From Maea johnstoni (Eukaryota; Annelida; Polychaeta; Spionida; Magelonidae): a stretch of 64,000 bases of DNA. A model generated the notes under the pieces. That model did no database searches and was not told the DNA's origin. It worked only from the letters and a program-made list of their open reading frames with translations. A program made the position numbers and the translations under genes. Position 1 is the first letter of the stretch; each line of letters begins with the position of its first letter. The stretch is taken from assembly GCA_963942565.1 (NCBI GenBank), contig OZ012700.1:34896798-34960797 (forward strand), written 5' to 3'. Positions 1 to 12,794 of this stretch are shown one piece after another.

Positions 1-2103
1 TGATTCAAACATCCCCCTTCTTTTATAAGGCGAGCAGGGTGACACACCAGCTCAGGGTTCCTGGGAGGTGCCAACTCCTATTGCACACTATTGAGCAGGC
101 CAATAAAGTCTGCCCCTTATGGGATGCATTTTAATGCTATGAGAAGGAGCTGGAATCAGGAACCCACTGAAGCAAAACTACTCCAATAAAAAAGTTGTAT
201 GGGGTTTTAAGCGCACTATACATTATGATAATTTGTTAAGTAACCTGTACATTTATACTCTACTTCCTACTGAAATAAAAGACAGAATTTTCTGAAAATC
301 AATAAAACTGGAAAACATGAATAACAGATGCATAATACATGTTTATAATGGACAAATCATGGTTTAACCCATTAATACTTAGAGTACTTCCAGAAATTGA
401 CATCCAGATCTATGATACTTTTGAGGATAACATATAGAGAATGGTTTTACAAAATACTTTAAGGGTAGTTGCGGGTAATGTTCTTACTGACATTTCTTTA
501 TCAGATATTTTCCTGACTTAGCTTTTGCCTGCAAAATATCATTAAAATTATGAGGCTGCTTTTGGCCACTGTGAGTATCAATGGGTTAAAGATCATGAAT
601 TTCAATGGAAACTTGCCTATGTTGTTGAGTGCGATGAGGGGCGAGGTAGAACCATAATATCTTTAAAGAAGACATGGCTTTGCCGAAACCGTCTGTTATG
701 GTGAAGATAAGAGATTGCTGTGCAGGCTCTGCCAAGCATCGGGGAACTTAATGAATTCCTTTGTTCCTCCGTCTGAAGATAATAGAACGAAAGATGGTAA
801 TAGAACAAATGATTGAAAAAAATACACAATAATGATGACTCTAATAAGAATACTAATAATAATCTCTAATAATGATAATAATTATAATCATAACCATAAT
901 AATAATGATAATAATTATGAAAGAATACTAATTAAAAAAAACACTGATTATGATGATGAAAGCAACGATAACAATAGTAGTAATAAAAATAATAATGAAA
1001 ATAACAATAATAATAATGACTCTAATAAAGACTCTAATAATTATAATCATAACCATAATAATACTGATAATAATTATGAAAGAATAATAATTAAACATAC
1101 ATTATGATGATGACAACAACGGTTATAATAATAACAATAGTAGTAATACTAATAATAATGAAAATAATAATAATAAAAATAACAATAATAATTATAATGA
1201 TAATTGATAATTCAACAGTACTGTACGATTGTGTCTTATAGGCAGCATTCACCACTTCGAGTTAAACCTGCAAAGTCGTCACCTCCTCCTTGAATGGATA
1301 TACAACCGGGAAAATAAAATAATAAACAAATAAAATCAATATACAAAGGTATCACCAGATAAAAGTAATAATAGGATACTCAATACTAGTCTTAATGCAC
1401 TTAGCCATAAGTATAAACCCATTCAGGCCTGCAGCCGCCTTAAGGGCCAGACAATTTTGATGATCTCCCCTGCCAAAACACATTTTGAAAATAATCTGGA
1501 GAAGTGTTGATCTCAACTCAACCTTCAACTCTCCTTTTAATATTTCTTCAAATTATTTCTTTACTCTGATAAATGTTATCACGTTAAGTACATATGTATA
1601 GCTCAGAATATGATGAAATAGAGGTAACCTCTTATTGGAGTATTCTGCCTGAATGTCTTCATTCATACATAAACAATACTCTTATCCATCTAATCCCCAA
1701 AGACGACATAGAGATCTTAGTATATGTAGGTGATAGCTGCCTTTCACATCCAAATATACTTTGTGTGGGTTGAAATTAATGGATATTTAAGATCTTACAG
1801 CATGTTTCGGATATGTATAATAAGATCATATTAAATAGATTGTTTAACATTTCTTAATCATGAAATAAAATAAAAACTGAACTTTAAGGCATTCATGCCT
1901 ATTAACTTCTAACGTCACAAAATGCTCCATTTATTATGCCCTTACTCAAAATTGCTTAAAAAGGTCCTCATGCTAATTTGGAGTAAAGTTGTGCCATCTA
2001 CAGGGTGTCATTGGTACGATTTGGTTACAATATGTTGTATTTCGTCTTACCAAGGAACTGCATGCACAACTTGATATAGTTAGCAAAGACTTGAACCAAT
2101 TAT
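1..2103. other. No gene seen; AT-rich flank
   Basis: No exon-like open stretch with splice sites and no recognisable protein similarity was found. The only distinct structure is the AAT-rich low-complexity tract at about 832-1215. The phrase 'aacccatt' followed by a short variable tail recurs here and throughout the window, which suggests a dispersed repeat. Confidence 0.5.
832..1215. repeat. Imperfect AAT-rich microsatellite
   Basis: The tract is an interrupted run of AAT, AATA and GATAAT units. A poly-Asn/Asp reading frame across it is a by-product of the triplet composition, not a gene. Two copies of a roughly 70-bp sub-block containing 'ataatcataaccataata' show local duplication within it. 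Confidence 0.85.
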
Positions 2104-2107
2104 TCAT

Positions 2108-3056
2108 AGATGACTACTGGGTATGATGGACCAAGTGTGAAAGAGCAAATAGAAAGCTTTTATTTTAACAACCATTTTTTGGGTAGAGAGAAAATAAAAC
2201 TTTTTTCCCGACCACCTTAGAGGGAGGGTAAAAAAAACTTTATTCATCCTACCTCGACAGAAGGAATGTAAATATATTTCAAGCAATGACTGGTTGCTTG
2301 GCTCATATTACTTTCAAAGGGAACCATTTAATTTGTGAGTCTCAACAAAGACCATGTGCATGTCCTTCATCATGCCATAGAATATCATCAGTATTAAAAG
2401 TAAGATGACACTATCAATAATGGAAACACATATTCATTTATGTATATCTATCAATATATAACATCTACCTGTCAGTCTGTCTGTTTGTATATCTATCTAT
2501 CTACCTATCTTTCTATCTATCTATCGATCTGTATGGGCGCGCGCTCATAGACACACACAAAATTATATATATGTATATATACATATATATATATATAGAT
2601 GTGTGTGTATGTATTTTCATTTTTAGATGAGTGTGTATGTATATTTGTATGTGTGTTCATTTTTAGATAGAAATACAAAGACAGACAGACAGGTAGATAG
2701 ATGTTATATATTGATAGATATGTACATAAATGAATATGTGTTTCCATTATTGATAGTGTCATCTTACTTTTAATACTGATGATATTCTATGGCATGATGA
2801 AGGACATGCACATGGTCTTTGTTGAGACTCACAAGTTAAATGGTTCCCTTTGAAAGTAATACGAGTCAAGCAACAAGCCATTGCTTGAAATATATTTACA
2901 TTCCTTCTGTAGAGGCACAATAAATAAAGTTTTCTTTACCCTCCCTCTAGAGTGGTCTGGAAAAAGTTTTATTTTCTCTCCCAAAAAATGGTTGTGAAAG
3001 AAAAGTTTTTATTTGCTCTTTCACACTTGGTCTATCATTATTGGGTCGATCAATAA
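2108..3056. mobile_element. Foldback element with ~390-bp inverted arms
   Basis: The left arm (about 2108-2500) is repeated in reverse complement as the right arm (about 2670-3056). Shared landmarks include the 'ggaccaagtgtgaaagagc' end, the 'ccctccctctaga'-like block, the 'catgtgcatgtccttcatc' block and the start of the TCTA repeats. The loop (2500-2670) holds TCTA, TATA and GTGT microsatellites. Arm divergence is low to moderate. There is no coding capacity. No clear target duplication was found, so the superfamily is open. Confidence 0.8.
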
Positions 3057-4669
3057 AAGAGCTACCAGATGAATTTTGAAACAATACGGGCAGAAAGCAT
3101 CATCTTTAATTTATTTAGTCACTTAAAATGTTATAGGAATAAAATCTATCGTTGATAAATTTCTCAAAATCACTTAAGTCCCTGTAACTATATAATTGCC
3201 ATGATTGTTGCTTTTGCTCTATGGGTGGGTTGTAGGTTTTTCTTTTGATATGAAGAAAATAAGCTGTTATTCTGAAATAATAATATGAAACTAGAAACCT
3301 GAAACTAGAGTTCTTGTTCTCTCCAAGTGTGTATATTTTGAAGATATTTCAAATAAAAATATTGAATTTTAGATGTAAACATTTTAGTTTTGCTGGCAGC
3401 AGGCTAGAATTGAGTGTACTTTGATAGAATTATCAGAAATTTACCATACATTAGCCCCAGTTTCACCACAAATTTCTGAGTGAATTCATAACTATTATTC
3501 TTGAAATTAGTAATCAAATTGTGGAAGTGCCGGCGAAACAAGTAAACTTTAGGGGCAGTTTGCCCTGCTCGGCAAGTTAAGTTCTGGAACCTGCGCTGCA
3601 CCTGGCATGTAAACAATTATTACTGGTATGGGGTCCTGCTTACCTAGATTCACTGTGGCTATATCAGCAAGGCTGTTCATGCTGACAGTTCAGCAGTTTG
3701 TCTGTGCTGTATTTCGGATCTTCCAATCTTGAAGGCTTAAGGTCCACTTTGGCTGTAATTTCCATCTACAAGACAACAGAAATGGTGAGTGAATGAGTAA
3801 CAAAAGATCCAGGAGTCCTTTAAAAACCAATATATAACTTTAATGATGATCTCAGATGTAAAAAGATGTCTTTTGAAAAACCTGAGCATTATAAAAGCAA
3901 AAGACATTTTATCAGACAAACAAACAACTTTTGAAGACAAGTGGAACTTATTACAGGCCTGAGAGCTCACATTCATACTAGAAACAGCTGGAATACAATC
4001 TAGGTAAACTATACATTGCAAACACAAAAAGATTCTTTTGGTGATAATAATATATATGTATACACAATTTCGTTTCATTCATCACAACTATTTGTAAACT
4101 GTGACATAAACATGCTATAAAGAATAAAAATCCTGTTGCACATGTGTGCGATTTGAAATTAAAAAAAAACACTTTAAAGGTAGTTACCTGGGATAAGTAT
4201 TATGCGAGTTATTTCATTTAGAAAAAACACAACTACAGTATGTATTAGACGATGGCCATATTTGGTAAGGAATGAATAAACAAATATTTTTTTTAATTTT
4301 AAAAGGGTATAATGTGACAGGATAGTAAATATTCTGAAAGAAGTATATTGTGACAGGATAGTAAATATTCCGATGAAGTATCACAGGGTTGGGGGACTGT
4401 TTTGCTGCTAAATAGTAATCTTATCAACATTCTTTGCCAATGGCTTACAGAAAAAACAAAAAAACTCATCGGAAACTATTTATAATAGGCAGATATAATC
4501 AGAATTGGTACATATTCAATAAAATTCAATTTCTTTTCAATTTTTCCAGTGATGTCATGCCAATTGTAATAGATCATTTTAGTTTGTCCAATACCCAATA
4601 GGTGTCGTCGGTATAGAGTATAGTAAGACCTTAAGCATGTGTAAGCCAGTAAGCATGTGCGAGACTCAC
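3057..4669. other. No supported gene
   Basis: Ordinary AT-rich sequence. A short direct repeat built on 'tgtgacaggatagtaaata' occurs at about 4314-4370. One possible minus-strand start exon near 3690 is listed under rejected observations. Confidence 0.4.
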
Positions 4670-4765
4670 CTTCTGGCAGACCTGTGTACTGCGGCTGAGG
4701 ACGAGCATGAGGAGGTTCTTCTGCTCGTTGCATGCGATGCTCTGGAATATTTGGTAGGAGTGGTG
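4670..4765 (-). pseudogene. Diverged duplicate of the EXOSC10 exon
   Basis: This 96-nt segment has a good acceptor (pyrimidine tract then TTTTTCAG) and a good donor (AAG|GTGAGT), and stays open for 32 codons in the same phase (0-0) as the EXOSC10 exon at 5931-6074. Its first codons give HHSYQIFQSI, close to HYSYRMFQGI of that exon, and about 40 bp of upstream intron also match ('gtgaaagttgaga'). After about ten codons the similarity ends and the remaining 22 codons match nothing I recognise. I infer a tandem exon duplication whose 3' part was replaced or scrambled. It could be a functional alternative exon, but losing the conserved exonuclease segment makes a decayed copy more likely. Confidence 0.55.
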
Positions 4766-5456
4766 CTGAAAAACAGAAGCAAACAGTCAATCTCAACTTT
4801 CACAGGCATTTACTCAACCTTCAACCTAAACTAGCCCAAGTTCGGAATAAGTCAAAATAAAGAGGCTTAGAAAGATATACAGTTGATTCTTGCTGCACCT
4901 TTTTTTCCATGAGCGTTAATAAAATAAATGCCTGGCAGAGAAGCAAAAGAAATGAAGATAGCATCATCAATGCAACTAAGTCTATCCTATTAAAAGAGAA
5001 CAGTACTTCATATGATCTTGGATGAAGAAAAGAATGGATATGTAGCGAGTGACCAATTACTATATGCGCGATAGTGAAGAGCTGGACTCGTGCCAGGAGT
5101 CACAGGGCGGACTCGTGCCAGGAGTCACAGGGCGGGCATCAGCGCGAGGTCACATGGGAACAAGGACCAATCAGGGCTCTCGTATCAATTACATTACAGA
5201 GAAACCTGATCTCCGCCATCAGCTGGGCATGCGCACAGCATCAATTTTGGGCTATTAGTTGACAATGGTTGAGGCTAGTTGATTCAGGTGGACGGGCTGG
5301 TTAAGAATCCACTTGTGTTTGGTCATCTAAGATATGATATAAAAAGATAATCTAGGAGATGTGAAAAAGAAAAGCATTATTGCCCTAGGGTAGGATGTAC
5401 AGTGCTGGGAATTGGTTCTTATTTCATAACCAGTTGCAGCCAACCAATCAATTAGG
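4766..5456. other. Spacer with a 23-bp tandem duplication
   Basis: No gene is visible. At about 5085-5133 a 23-bp unit containing 'ggactcgtgccaggagtcac' is present twice head to tail, with a third diverged unit after it. Confidence 0.45.
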
Positions 5457-5845
5457 CAGGGCTCAACATTATAAAGGGCTTTAATACTTACTGTCCTGGG
5501 CAGGTAAAAAAATCCAAAATCACTGAAGGGCAGGTAAAAAAATCCCAAATCACTGAAGGGCAGGTAAAAATCAGAGTGTGACTGACCTACATGGCATGTA
5601 AGATTTCATCATGTAACTTTAGAAATATTAAAACACAAGGGAAATCCAATAGATTTTTCAACAGTACAGATGAACCTTTAGCAGGAAAACAGTAAACTGG
5701 TACACGTATAGTAATACAGAAAGCTCCCTTTCATGTTCATTATATAACTCCTTTTGCAGGGCAGATCAAAATTGTCAGGCAAGTAGAAATTCAAGTTTAC
5801 CTGCCCTACTTGGCAAGTGCTTTCAAAAGTTTATGTTGAGCCCTG
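5457..5845. mobile_element. Short TIR element, hAT-like (CAGGGCTCAACAT ends)
   Basis: The ends are inverted copies: CAGGGCTCAACATTATAAA at the left and TTTATGTTGAGCCCTG at the right. The 389-bp interior has three tandem copies of a unit around 'gggcaggtaaaaaaatcc' (about 5498-5572) and no coding capacity. The flanks share TTAGG but not a clean 8-bp target duplication, so the hAT assignment rests on the CAGGG terminus. A fragment with a similar interior ('gggccagtaaaaa') lies at about 21318-21424 inside MTMR9. Confidence 0.6.
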
Positions 5846-5930
5846 TTAGGGCTGTAGATTATCCTAGTCCTGATCTAAGGTGGCCTTGCATGAACTCAAA
5901 ATGTTACACTTGACCGCTGCATATACTGAC

Positions 5931-6074
5931 CTTGACAATGTTCGGATCTGCAAACACATCATTAAGGATGCAAAGGTCGCTGTGTAGAAGCAGGGTGTCA
6001 ATGAGGTAATCTTGGGTGCTGGTTGAGATCTGCATCAGGCCCGTGATACCCTGGAACATCCGGTAGGAGTAGTG
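5931..6074 (-). CDS. EXOSC10: EXOSC10 / Rrp6 exonuclease-domain exon (isolated)
   Basis: A 144-nt, phase 0-0 exon of 48 codons with acceptor TTTTCCAG and donor AAG|GTCAGT. It encodes HYSYRMFQGITGLMQIST followed by a segment ending in DPNIVK, and it aligns without gaps to the 48-residue stretch of human EXOSC10 that begins just after the first DEDD catalytic motif (the 'DLE HHSYRSF...' region). EXOSC10 is the 3'-5' exoribonuclease of the nuclear exosome. Neither the preceding exon with the catalytic Asp-Glu nor the following one ('VFHGADSDIEW' in human) was found in the minus strand nearby. It is therefore either one exon of a gene whose other exons lie outside the window or are misplaced, or a gene fragment. 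The exon itself is intact and well conserved. Confidence 0.75.
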
Positions 6075-6604
6075 CTGGAAAATAAACAAACAATTAATGC
6101 AATCACTCTCAACTTTCACATGCATTTACCAGGGGTTCAGTTAGTGATGTCATTGATATGAATTTTTCTCCATTCCATTAATTGATATATTTTTTGATTT
6201 GATTCGATTCGATGCAATATGCCGTGACATGCTTGTAGGGCAGTAAAGTACACCATTCCTTCCAATTTCTCTTACAAAAGTCATAGCAAATACTTCAATA
6301 TTTAGTCAGAATTTCACTATGTGTAAGTTTAACAGGAAATCCATCTACCCAAGTTATTGGCAACCCTCTCACATGCCCCAAGGCTGATTCAAATGTGCCC
6401 ATCAGTGAGAGACAGTGGCAACACCTCATCCTGTGAACTACCTGACAGCTGGGAACAACTAAAGCATAACCATAGTTAAGTTGAGGCATATATTGGATCT
6501 TTTGATTCTAGAAAAGTTCATATTTTTAACTGCCACTAAGGTTTGATTTCTAGTTGGCCAACAGTTATATATACTTGCCATGGCAAGTATGCAACACTTA
6601 AGTA

Positions 6605-7104
6605 CCGTAATTTCGCGTGTATAAGACGCACTTTTTTACACTAAATTTTACACTCAAATAGGGGGTGCGTCTTATACACCAAGCTAGAAATCTAGGGTGT
6701 TTTACATCGAGTTACCAGGCCACTCGGAGATCGCCAATTACAATTATAATGCGGCGGCCAAGACAATGCCCATCGATGTTTGCCTCGTCATTGATGAATT
6801 GTAATTACCGAACCACCCCCGCTAGAATTTACTGATTACAATCCATGTGACATGCCTAGGACAATGGGCAGTGAGTTACGACACAGGGTGATACGCATTG
6901 ATGTCACGGTGATGTCACATTTCACTCATATCAATATGCGTTTTACTGGGTTTCTAGCGTTATTCATGAGGAGTTGATATCCTACAATAATTCCCAAAAG
7001 GGGGTGCGCACTATACACAAAGCTAAGGTCTATACATCATTTTAAAGGCCTGGACAAGGGGTGCGTCTTATATACGGGTGCGTCTTATACACGCGAAATT
7101 ACGG
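6605..7104. mobile_element. 500-bp TIR element with TA target duplication
   Basis: The two ends are near-perfect inverted repeats, CCGTAATTTCGCGTGTATAA at 6605 and its reverse complement ending at 7104, each flanked by TA (6603-6604 and 7105-7106). A second inverted pair ('gggggtgcg...ttatacac') extends the palindromic ends inward. There is no coding capacity. The TA duplication points to a Tc1/mariner-type transposase acting in trans. Confidence 0.85.
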
Positions 7105-10100
7105 TAAGTGCTTTACAAACCCAATATGGCATTTGTTGAAGGTTAAGCAATTGATTTTCATGCAGAGTAAACCTTAATGATTCAACTAAATAGGAAATCT
7201 AAGGAAAGAGCAAATTTAATCAGCCACGATGAAATATGATCACTGACTATAGCTTGAATGGAAATGATTGATTGATGTGCACAAGCAATTGATTGAAAAG
7301 AACCTTTACCTCGTAACTATCAATAGGAATGAATTAGTTGAGTTTAAATGTCACATTGAATCTTAGATCTTGATTTGAAATTGAATCTAATTGATATATG
7401 TAAAACCATAAGAGATCCTTTTCCACCTTATCATTTTTCCTTATCTACTTTACCCTCTGAACCCATAAACCCTCAAAGCACCAAGATAAACCGAGCAAAA
7501 GTGTGGATAACCTTCATATAAAACCCTAGCTCCATTATACACACGCACACGCACACACACATGCATATATATATATCATCATGTAAGTCGTTCAAAGTAG
7601 ACCCTGTCATATGCAGATAACAACCATAGTTATGAGTCAAAAAAATGTGTTATGCCCTAGGAATTTATTTTGAAGAGATGAAATCCAGTGGTTCGCTTTA
7701 AAATGAAATTGAAAGGATTTCTTCATCCAAGTATCAAGGTGTCCTGTTCCTTGGTTTCCAAGGCTTTGATGCTCAATTGATTCCAAGAGACTATTTTGGC
7801 TGAGACGCTGTTTGCTATCATCTATTGTCATTGTGCATCGGAGAATATCCAATGAAAACTTTTTTGGCATGGATTCTACTTTTACACATATCAGAGGCTT
7901 CATAGGGAATTCAAGTTGTGTACTTTTGTACTTTTACTTGAATTTAATCTGTAATGAAAGGAAGTAGTTTTATTTTCAATGAGATCTTGATGTTCAGATT
8001 TCAGAGAATTCTCTAAAAGGTGTTTAAGTTGTGTGCTTACAATAGTAGTTTTTATTTCTGAATAGAGGTTAGTAGTTTTATTGAATGGCTACCTGTCACT
8101 AGGACCCATATTGAGGGCCCTGTATGACAGAGTCAATAAAGGTATATATAGTAGACAATGAGGTTTATCCAGAATCTGGTGGAACAAAGACATCAAATAT
8201 TGATTGAATGAAATATCTCACATGTTCCCTCCTCACCTACCCCAGGCCTAATAATTTTTCAAATTCTATATAGAAAATTTACAGAACCAATTATCATTTC
8301 TGCATTATTTTCTGGAATTTCACACTTTCTACTCCAGTGAGGTGCAGTTTATCTCTTATGACAATGATAAGAATGTTGTTCTTCCTGAATTATGTGAACA
8401 GATTAAGTAATAAATTCCTATATTTCTGAGCTGCTAAGAGCAAATCAAAAAAATGAACAGAAACTTGACTGACAGACAAACTTATGACAAATTGTTATAG
8501 GAATCATTGGCCAAAATTGAGTACCAGGTTGTTCATGTTTTATTAAATGTTGGTCTACCATAGTCATGAGATATCAAAATAAACCTTGAATTGATCACAG
8601 TATTCTAACAGCCAATTACTTAATTTCCAAGCTATCTTGCTGGTCGTCTAGACTGATGAGACACGCTCTTCTCGAAATAAATCTGATTATCTCGCACACA
8701 TATATGCATGCATGGTTCTTTAGGTTATGTTACCACAAATGCATATTACATGTGTGGCATTGAAAGGGTTGAAAAAATATTTGTAAGTTGCAAGAAAATG
8801 GATTTGGCCATAAATATTTCAGGGCATTTTCCATTATTGTCTTGTTACCCTAAACAGCAATAGTGTGGGTTCATTCAGTGTGCCACTCAAAAAAACAGTA
8901 GAATTTATTTTGTCTTCGATTGGCTCAAAAAGGTGTAATTGACCAATTTTGTGCAGGTAAAATTTGGCAAAAACTTTTGTAATATTTTTTGATACTTTGC
9001 CTTCGACTCAGTGCTTGTATTATTGATTAGTGAAAAAGTGCATTATGAAACTTTGTTGTGATTTGTGATTTCTAACTAGAGGGATTTTCCTGGAGTTCCA
9101 ATAGAATATTGTGATACACTGACTAAATAGTTCACTAAATTGATTGTGGTATGGATCTTAGATACTTTTGAGAATAAACTTTGGTGTTTTGAATAAATTT
9201 GCAAAATATTTGAAGCTAGTTCTTGGTCGAGATCTTAGTAAAATCTCTCCTTCAACCATTTTCCCAGATTCACTTATCACTAAGAAGTCAGGCCATGTTT
9301 GGCAGTTTGCTGCTACAGGCATGATTGGGTTAAACTATCAATCGTAAGCATGCCATTCATTCAATTTGGTTTAGTAGAAATCAAAGTAGAAAAATGTCCA
9401 AGAGAAGTAAGATACATGATCAGAGTCAGACAATAGCACTAGCCTGCCTTGCCTAGACTAGTCATATCATGAAGGCTCTACAACTAGCCTGATCATACAC
9501 ACAAGAGAAAATACTGAAGGCAAATATAGTATATAGTACTTCAACACTATTTGCTCATTTGGAAATTAGTAAATATACAGTAGGATACATCAAAGATTTG
9601 TTGTATTATCCATTAGTTGGTAGAGACGAGGTCTTGTTATTTTGTATTTTTGAGGTTGGGCTAGTAATCATTTTTGTAGGGCCAGTAGTTCAATAATATT
9701 GAACCTTACGTATGCATGAGATGTTTTTACTGCCGACGTCTTTTTCATGCATGTAAGTAGATGTCTTGTTCTTCTAGCCCTAGCAGCCTAATTTAATTAG
9801 TATATACTACAGTGACAGACACACTATTTAGGATTGACTTGTAGGAAAATAAGTTCAATTCTTTATTTGAACATTGAATTTGTCAAGCTGCATATTGGGT
9901 TGATTGTTTCTGTAATTGAACAATGTAGTCAAGTACATTATTTTCAATTATCCAAAGCAAAAATCAATTTCATTTACGTATTCATATATGCACAGCAGTG
10001 GCCGAGTAGCTATGCTGGGCCCTTGGTTATTGCTGTACCGTGAAGGCGCACTCTGTACAAAGAAATCTTTCCATATTTTATGGTAATCACTAGGCTTGTC

Positions 10101-11582
10101 AAGTGTAGTACTACTTATGACAAGACAACATGCAGATCGGAGTGTATTTTATGATTTGGGTGAGAGCTTTTATCAAAATATTTGCATGCATTGTCAGTTT
10201 ACCAATTTCAAATACAGTAGTGGAAAATATCTGTTTACTTTATATTGCCCAAAATTTGCCAGATGAAGTTAGTTTTGTAAGATGAAATTGGATTTAGTCT
10301 TGCGTTTCATCTATAAGTGGATTCATGTTATATTTTAATTTCTTCTTGGACATAATTTGTTTTTATGTTGATATTGATGGCTAGGAGAGATCTTCATCTA
10401 CAGGTTGATTTTTGTCATTTTTTTATGGGGCGTCGGATGTTCTGTCTAAATCAATTTTATGGTTGATATTATTAGTTATACTTGCAAAAGTTATATACTG
10501 CAAGATGTCTGCCAGAAGTCAGGAGCATCACATGAGGCTGTCCGGCTAAGTGCGATACTGCTGGCTGAACACAGACATTGGCCGTGTACCATTTTCACAA
10601 CAAAGGTAACAACGTTTTCATTAACCACCCCCCCCCCCCCCCCCCCACCATCCCCCATATTAATTTTAAATTGTGATAAACATAACAAGTTCAAGGTTCT
10701 TGCAGTGGACATTAATTGAAATAGGTTAACTTAGTCGCCAGTTATAGATACCTAAATCAATCTTTAATTACTTCCTGCCATCTTATCTTCATGATATACA
10801 CCTTGTTGGCAGATTATAATGCGCAACTAGTGTTATTATGACCTAAAAACAATTTGTAGCAGGTATTAACTCAGCGGCCCCCATTATGTTGCTACGGTAA
10901 AGTGACCTCTATTGGTGGAGAATGTGGTATGCCTAACAACGATTGCCATAGCACTACTGAAAAATATTTGGGTCCTAACAATGAATTTTGTGAAATGTAT
11001 TGTTGGGATCCCAATATAGGATTAATATTGGGCTCCTAACATTTGCAATTGTTAAAAGCAATGTTAGAAGCCCAATTCAGTCCAGTAAAACAAAAAACTT
11101 GACCAATCAGCTGCTAAAATCAGAGTGGAGCTGATGATAATAGTTGAAGGTCATAGAATATTCAAAATTTTAGTTTTATATTTCAAACACCCCTCAATCC
11201 ACCCCTTACCAAATCGAATCTGAGCAAGTTCAAATAAATTTCCTCCCTATAGGAGGGTGTTTTTCGAGATTGATTCTGTGAAGCATACTAAGATTACAAC
11301 TTATTTATTTGTGTTTGAAACAAAAACATAGCATCTAATACTGCATAAAGTAATATGATGATTAACATGTAGAAATCCTTAATGTTTAGAATAGTGATTC
11401 ATTCTCAATGAGTTTGATGTACAAAGGGCTATTGGAACAAAAAATAAGTTGGCATGCCCTATGTTAAATTGAGAATCTCATAGATACACTTTTAAACCCC
11501 TTTTTGATGGGACAAATAGAATATCACAGTCACAGAAGGCGTGTTATGTAATTCTCAATAGAAAAGTTAAATAGCCCCATAC
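7105..11582. other. Long stretch with no supported gene
   Basis: I see no splice-bounded conserved exon. It holds a short CA microsatellite (about 7540-7562) and a 19-C homopolymer at 10628-10646. The proline/glycine-rich reading frames over that homopolymer are composition effects. Confidence 0.45.
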
Positions 11583-11679
11583 CTGCCATCACCTCGAACT
11601 CTATGATGTCCACTGGAGCAGCCCCTCTGAGCTTCTGCTTCAGGTTGAAGCGATGCCAGTCACTCTTGTAGTGCGTTTT
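11583..11679 (-). CDS. ANKZF1: ANKZF1 / Vms1 zinc-finger exon (isolated)
   Basis: A 97-nt exon with acceptor TTTGCAG and donor GGCAG|GTATGG. It encodes KTHYKSDWHRFNLKQKLRG and a short tail, matching the C2H2 finger segment of human ANKZF1 (EHYKLDWHRFNLKQRLK). ANKZF1/Vms1 is a peptidyl-tRNA hydrolase/endonuclease of ribosome-associated quality control. The two zinc-binding histidines of the finger are present (HYKSDWH), while the cysteine pair would be in the preceding exon. In the family this exon lies near the N-terminus, yet here it is downstream (in minus-strand sense) of the C-terminal ankyrin exons at 13896-14873, so the order is wrong for one gene. Confidence 0.75.
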
Positions 11680-11769
11680 CTGCAAATGAAAACTAGTTGT
11701 AAGTAAAGGTAATAGGACCAATAACTAGAAGAGACATGCAGTTCCCATCTACCAACATTACATTCATGC

Positions 11770-12075
11770 AGGGTCTTAGCCAGGATTTAGAAATTGGGTG
11801 CCCAAAATTGGCAATTGTAAATTCTTTGGGTGGGCATCCAAATTTTAAAGGGGACCACAATATACTCAAATTTCAAACATGTGTAACCTTATCAAAATAA
11901 GGCATAGTATCCTTAAACAATGTCTTGAAAAATAAATGGAGATGAAAAAATTCAATTATATGCATGAGATTGACAAAAAATAACTCACAAAAAATGTGAG
12001 TGTCTTGAGAGATGCTTTTTAAGGGTTTGGGTGTCCAAAAGAGGGCCAGATGCCCTGCTGGCTAAAACTATGATA
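11770..12075. mobile_element. hAT-type short element, 'CTTAGCCAGGATTT' family
   Basis: The left end reads CAGGGTCTTAGCCAGGATTT. The right end carries the inverse 'gccctgctggctaaaact' and is diverged. The same termini flank copies at 31122-31432, 33120-33432 (perfect 8-bp target duplication), 36851-37166 and, truncated, at 51899, which defines a family within this window. The interior has no coding capacity. Confidence 0.65.
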
Positions 12076-12794
12076 CATAGTTTACATGAGTATGACAGCT
12101 ACTGAGAGACTCTTGGATTTCTTTACTTGGTTGCCTGCAAGGACTTGTGCGCTATCTTAGATGGTGGTACAGCACATTCTCCTCCATCAGACCCCCTCCC
12201 CCCTCTGGCACCTAAGATGTTCACACATTAGCTAGTTTCAAACTTTGAGTTATCAAACACACAACCAACAACTCTACTTCAAATATTTTGTAAAATCATT
12301 CTCTATATCCAAGTTACTGTCAAAAGTATCAAAGATCCTGACAACAATTTCAGGAATTACCTTTAAGCATTAATGGGATAATATTTCTGCTATTACAGAT
12401 GAATTCCACCAGTTTTCCTTTCTAATATACAAGCAAAGAGGAGATGTTTCACTAGACCCATTCATGCCTCAAAAGCCAACAAAAAATGACTATTTTGGTA
12501 ATAATCCTATGAAAAAAAGATATCGTGGAAAAAAGATTTTTTGATTAACTCCAATAACGTGAAAAAAATCAATTTGATTTCCCAAAGCAAATATACTTCC
12601 ATGCAATCCAACCGAATATGCATACAGCTTTAAAGTCTGTTTCAACTTTGGATGAAATAAACAAACAGTCAAATTACCTGTGAAATTTGAGAAAACCGTC
12701 CATGGTTGCTATTTTTAAAGAGAGATTATGAAAGGATGCAAAGCAAGCCAGGGTCCAGCATTACAAAGCATTCTTATCTCCAACAATCATCTAC

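Noticed and set aside
3640-3700. Minus-strand start exon reading MNSLADIATVNL before GTAAGC
   Set aside because: Only 12 codons with no similarity or downstream exon; an ATG plus donor this short is expected by chance.
7637-7903. 88-codon minus-strand frame between EXOSC10 and ANKZF1 exons
   Set aside because: No match to the missing exons of either gene, no flanking splice sites in a suitable place and no known motif.
9990-10050. tRNA-like sequence with TGGCCGAGTAG
   Set aside because: An A-box-like word is present but there is no B-box or cloverleaf fold.
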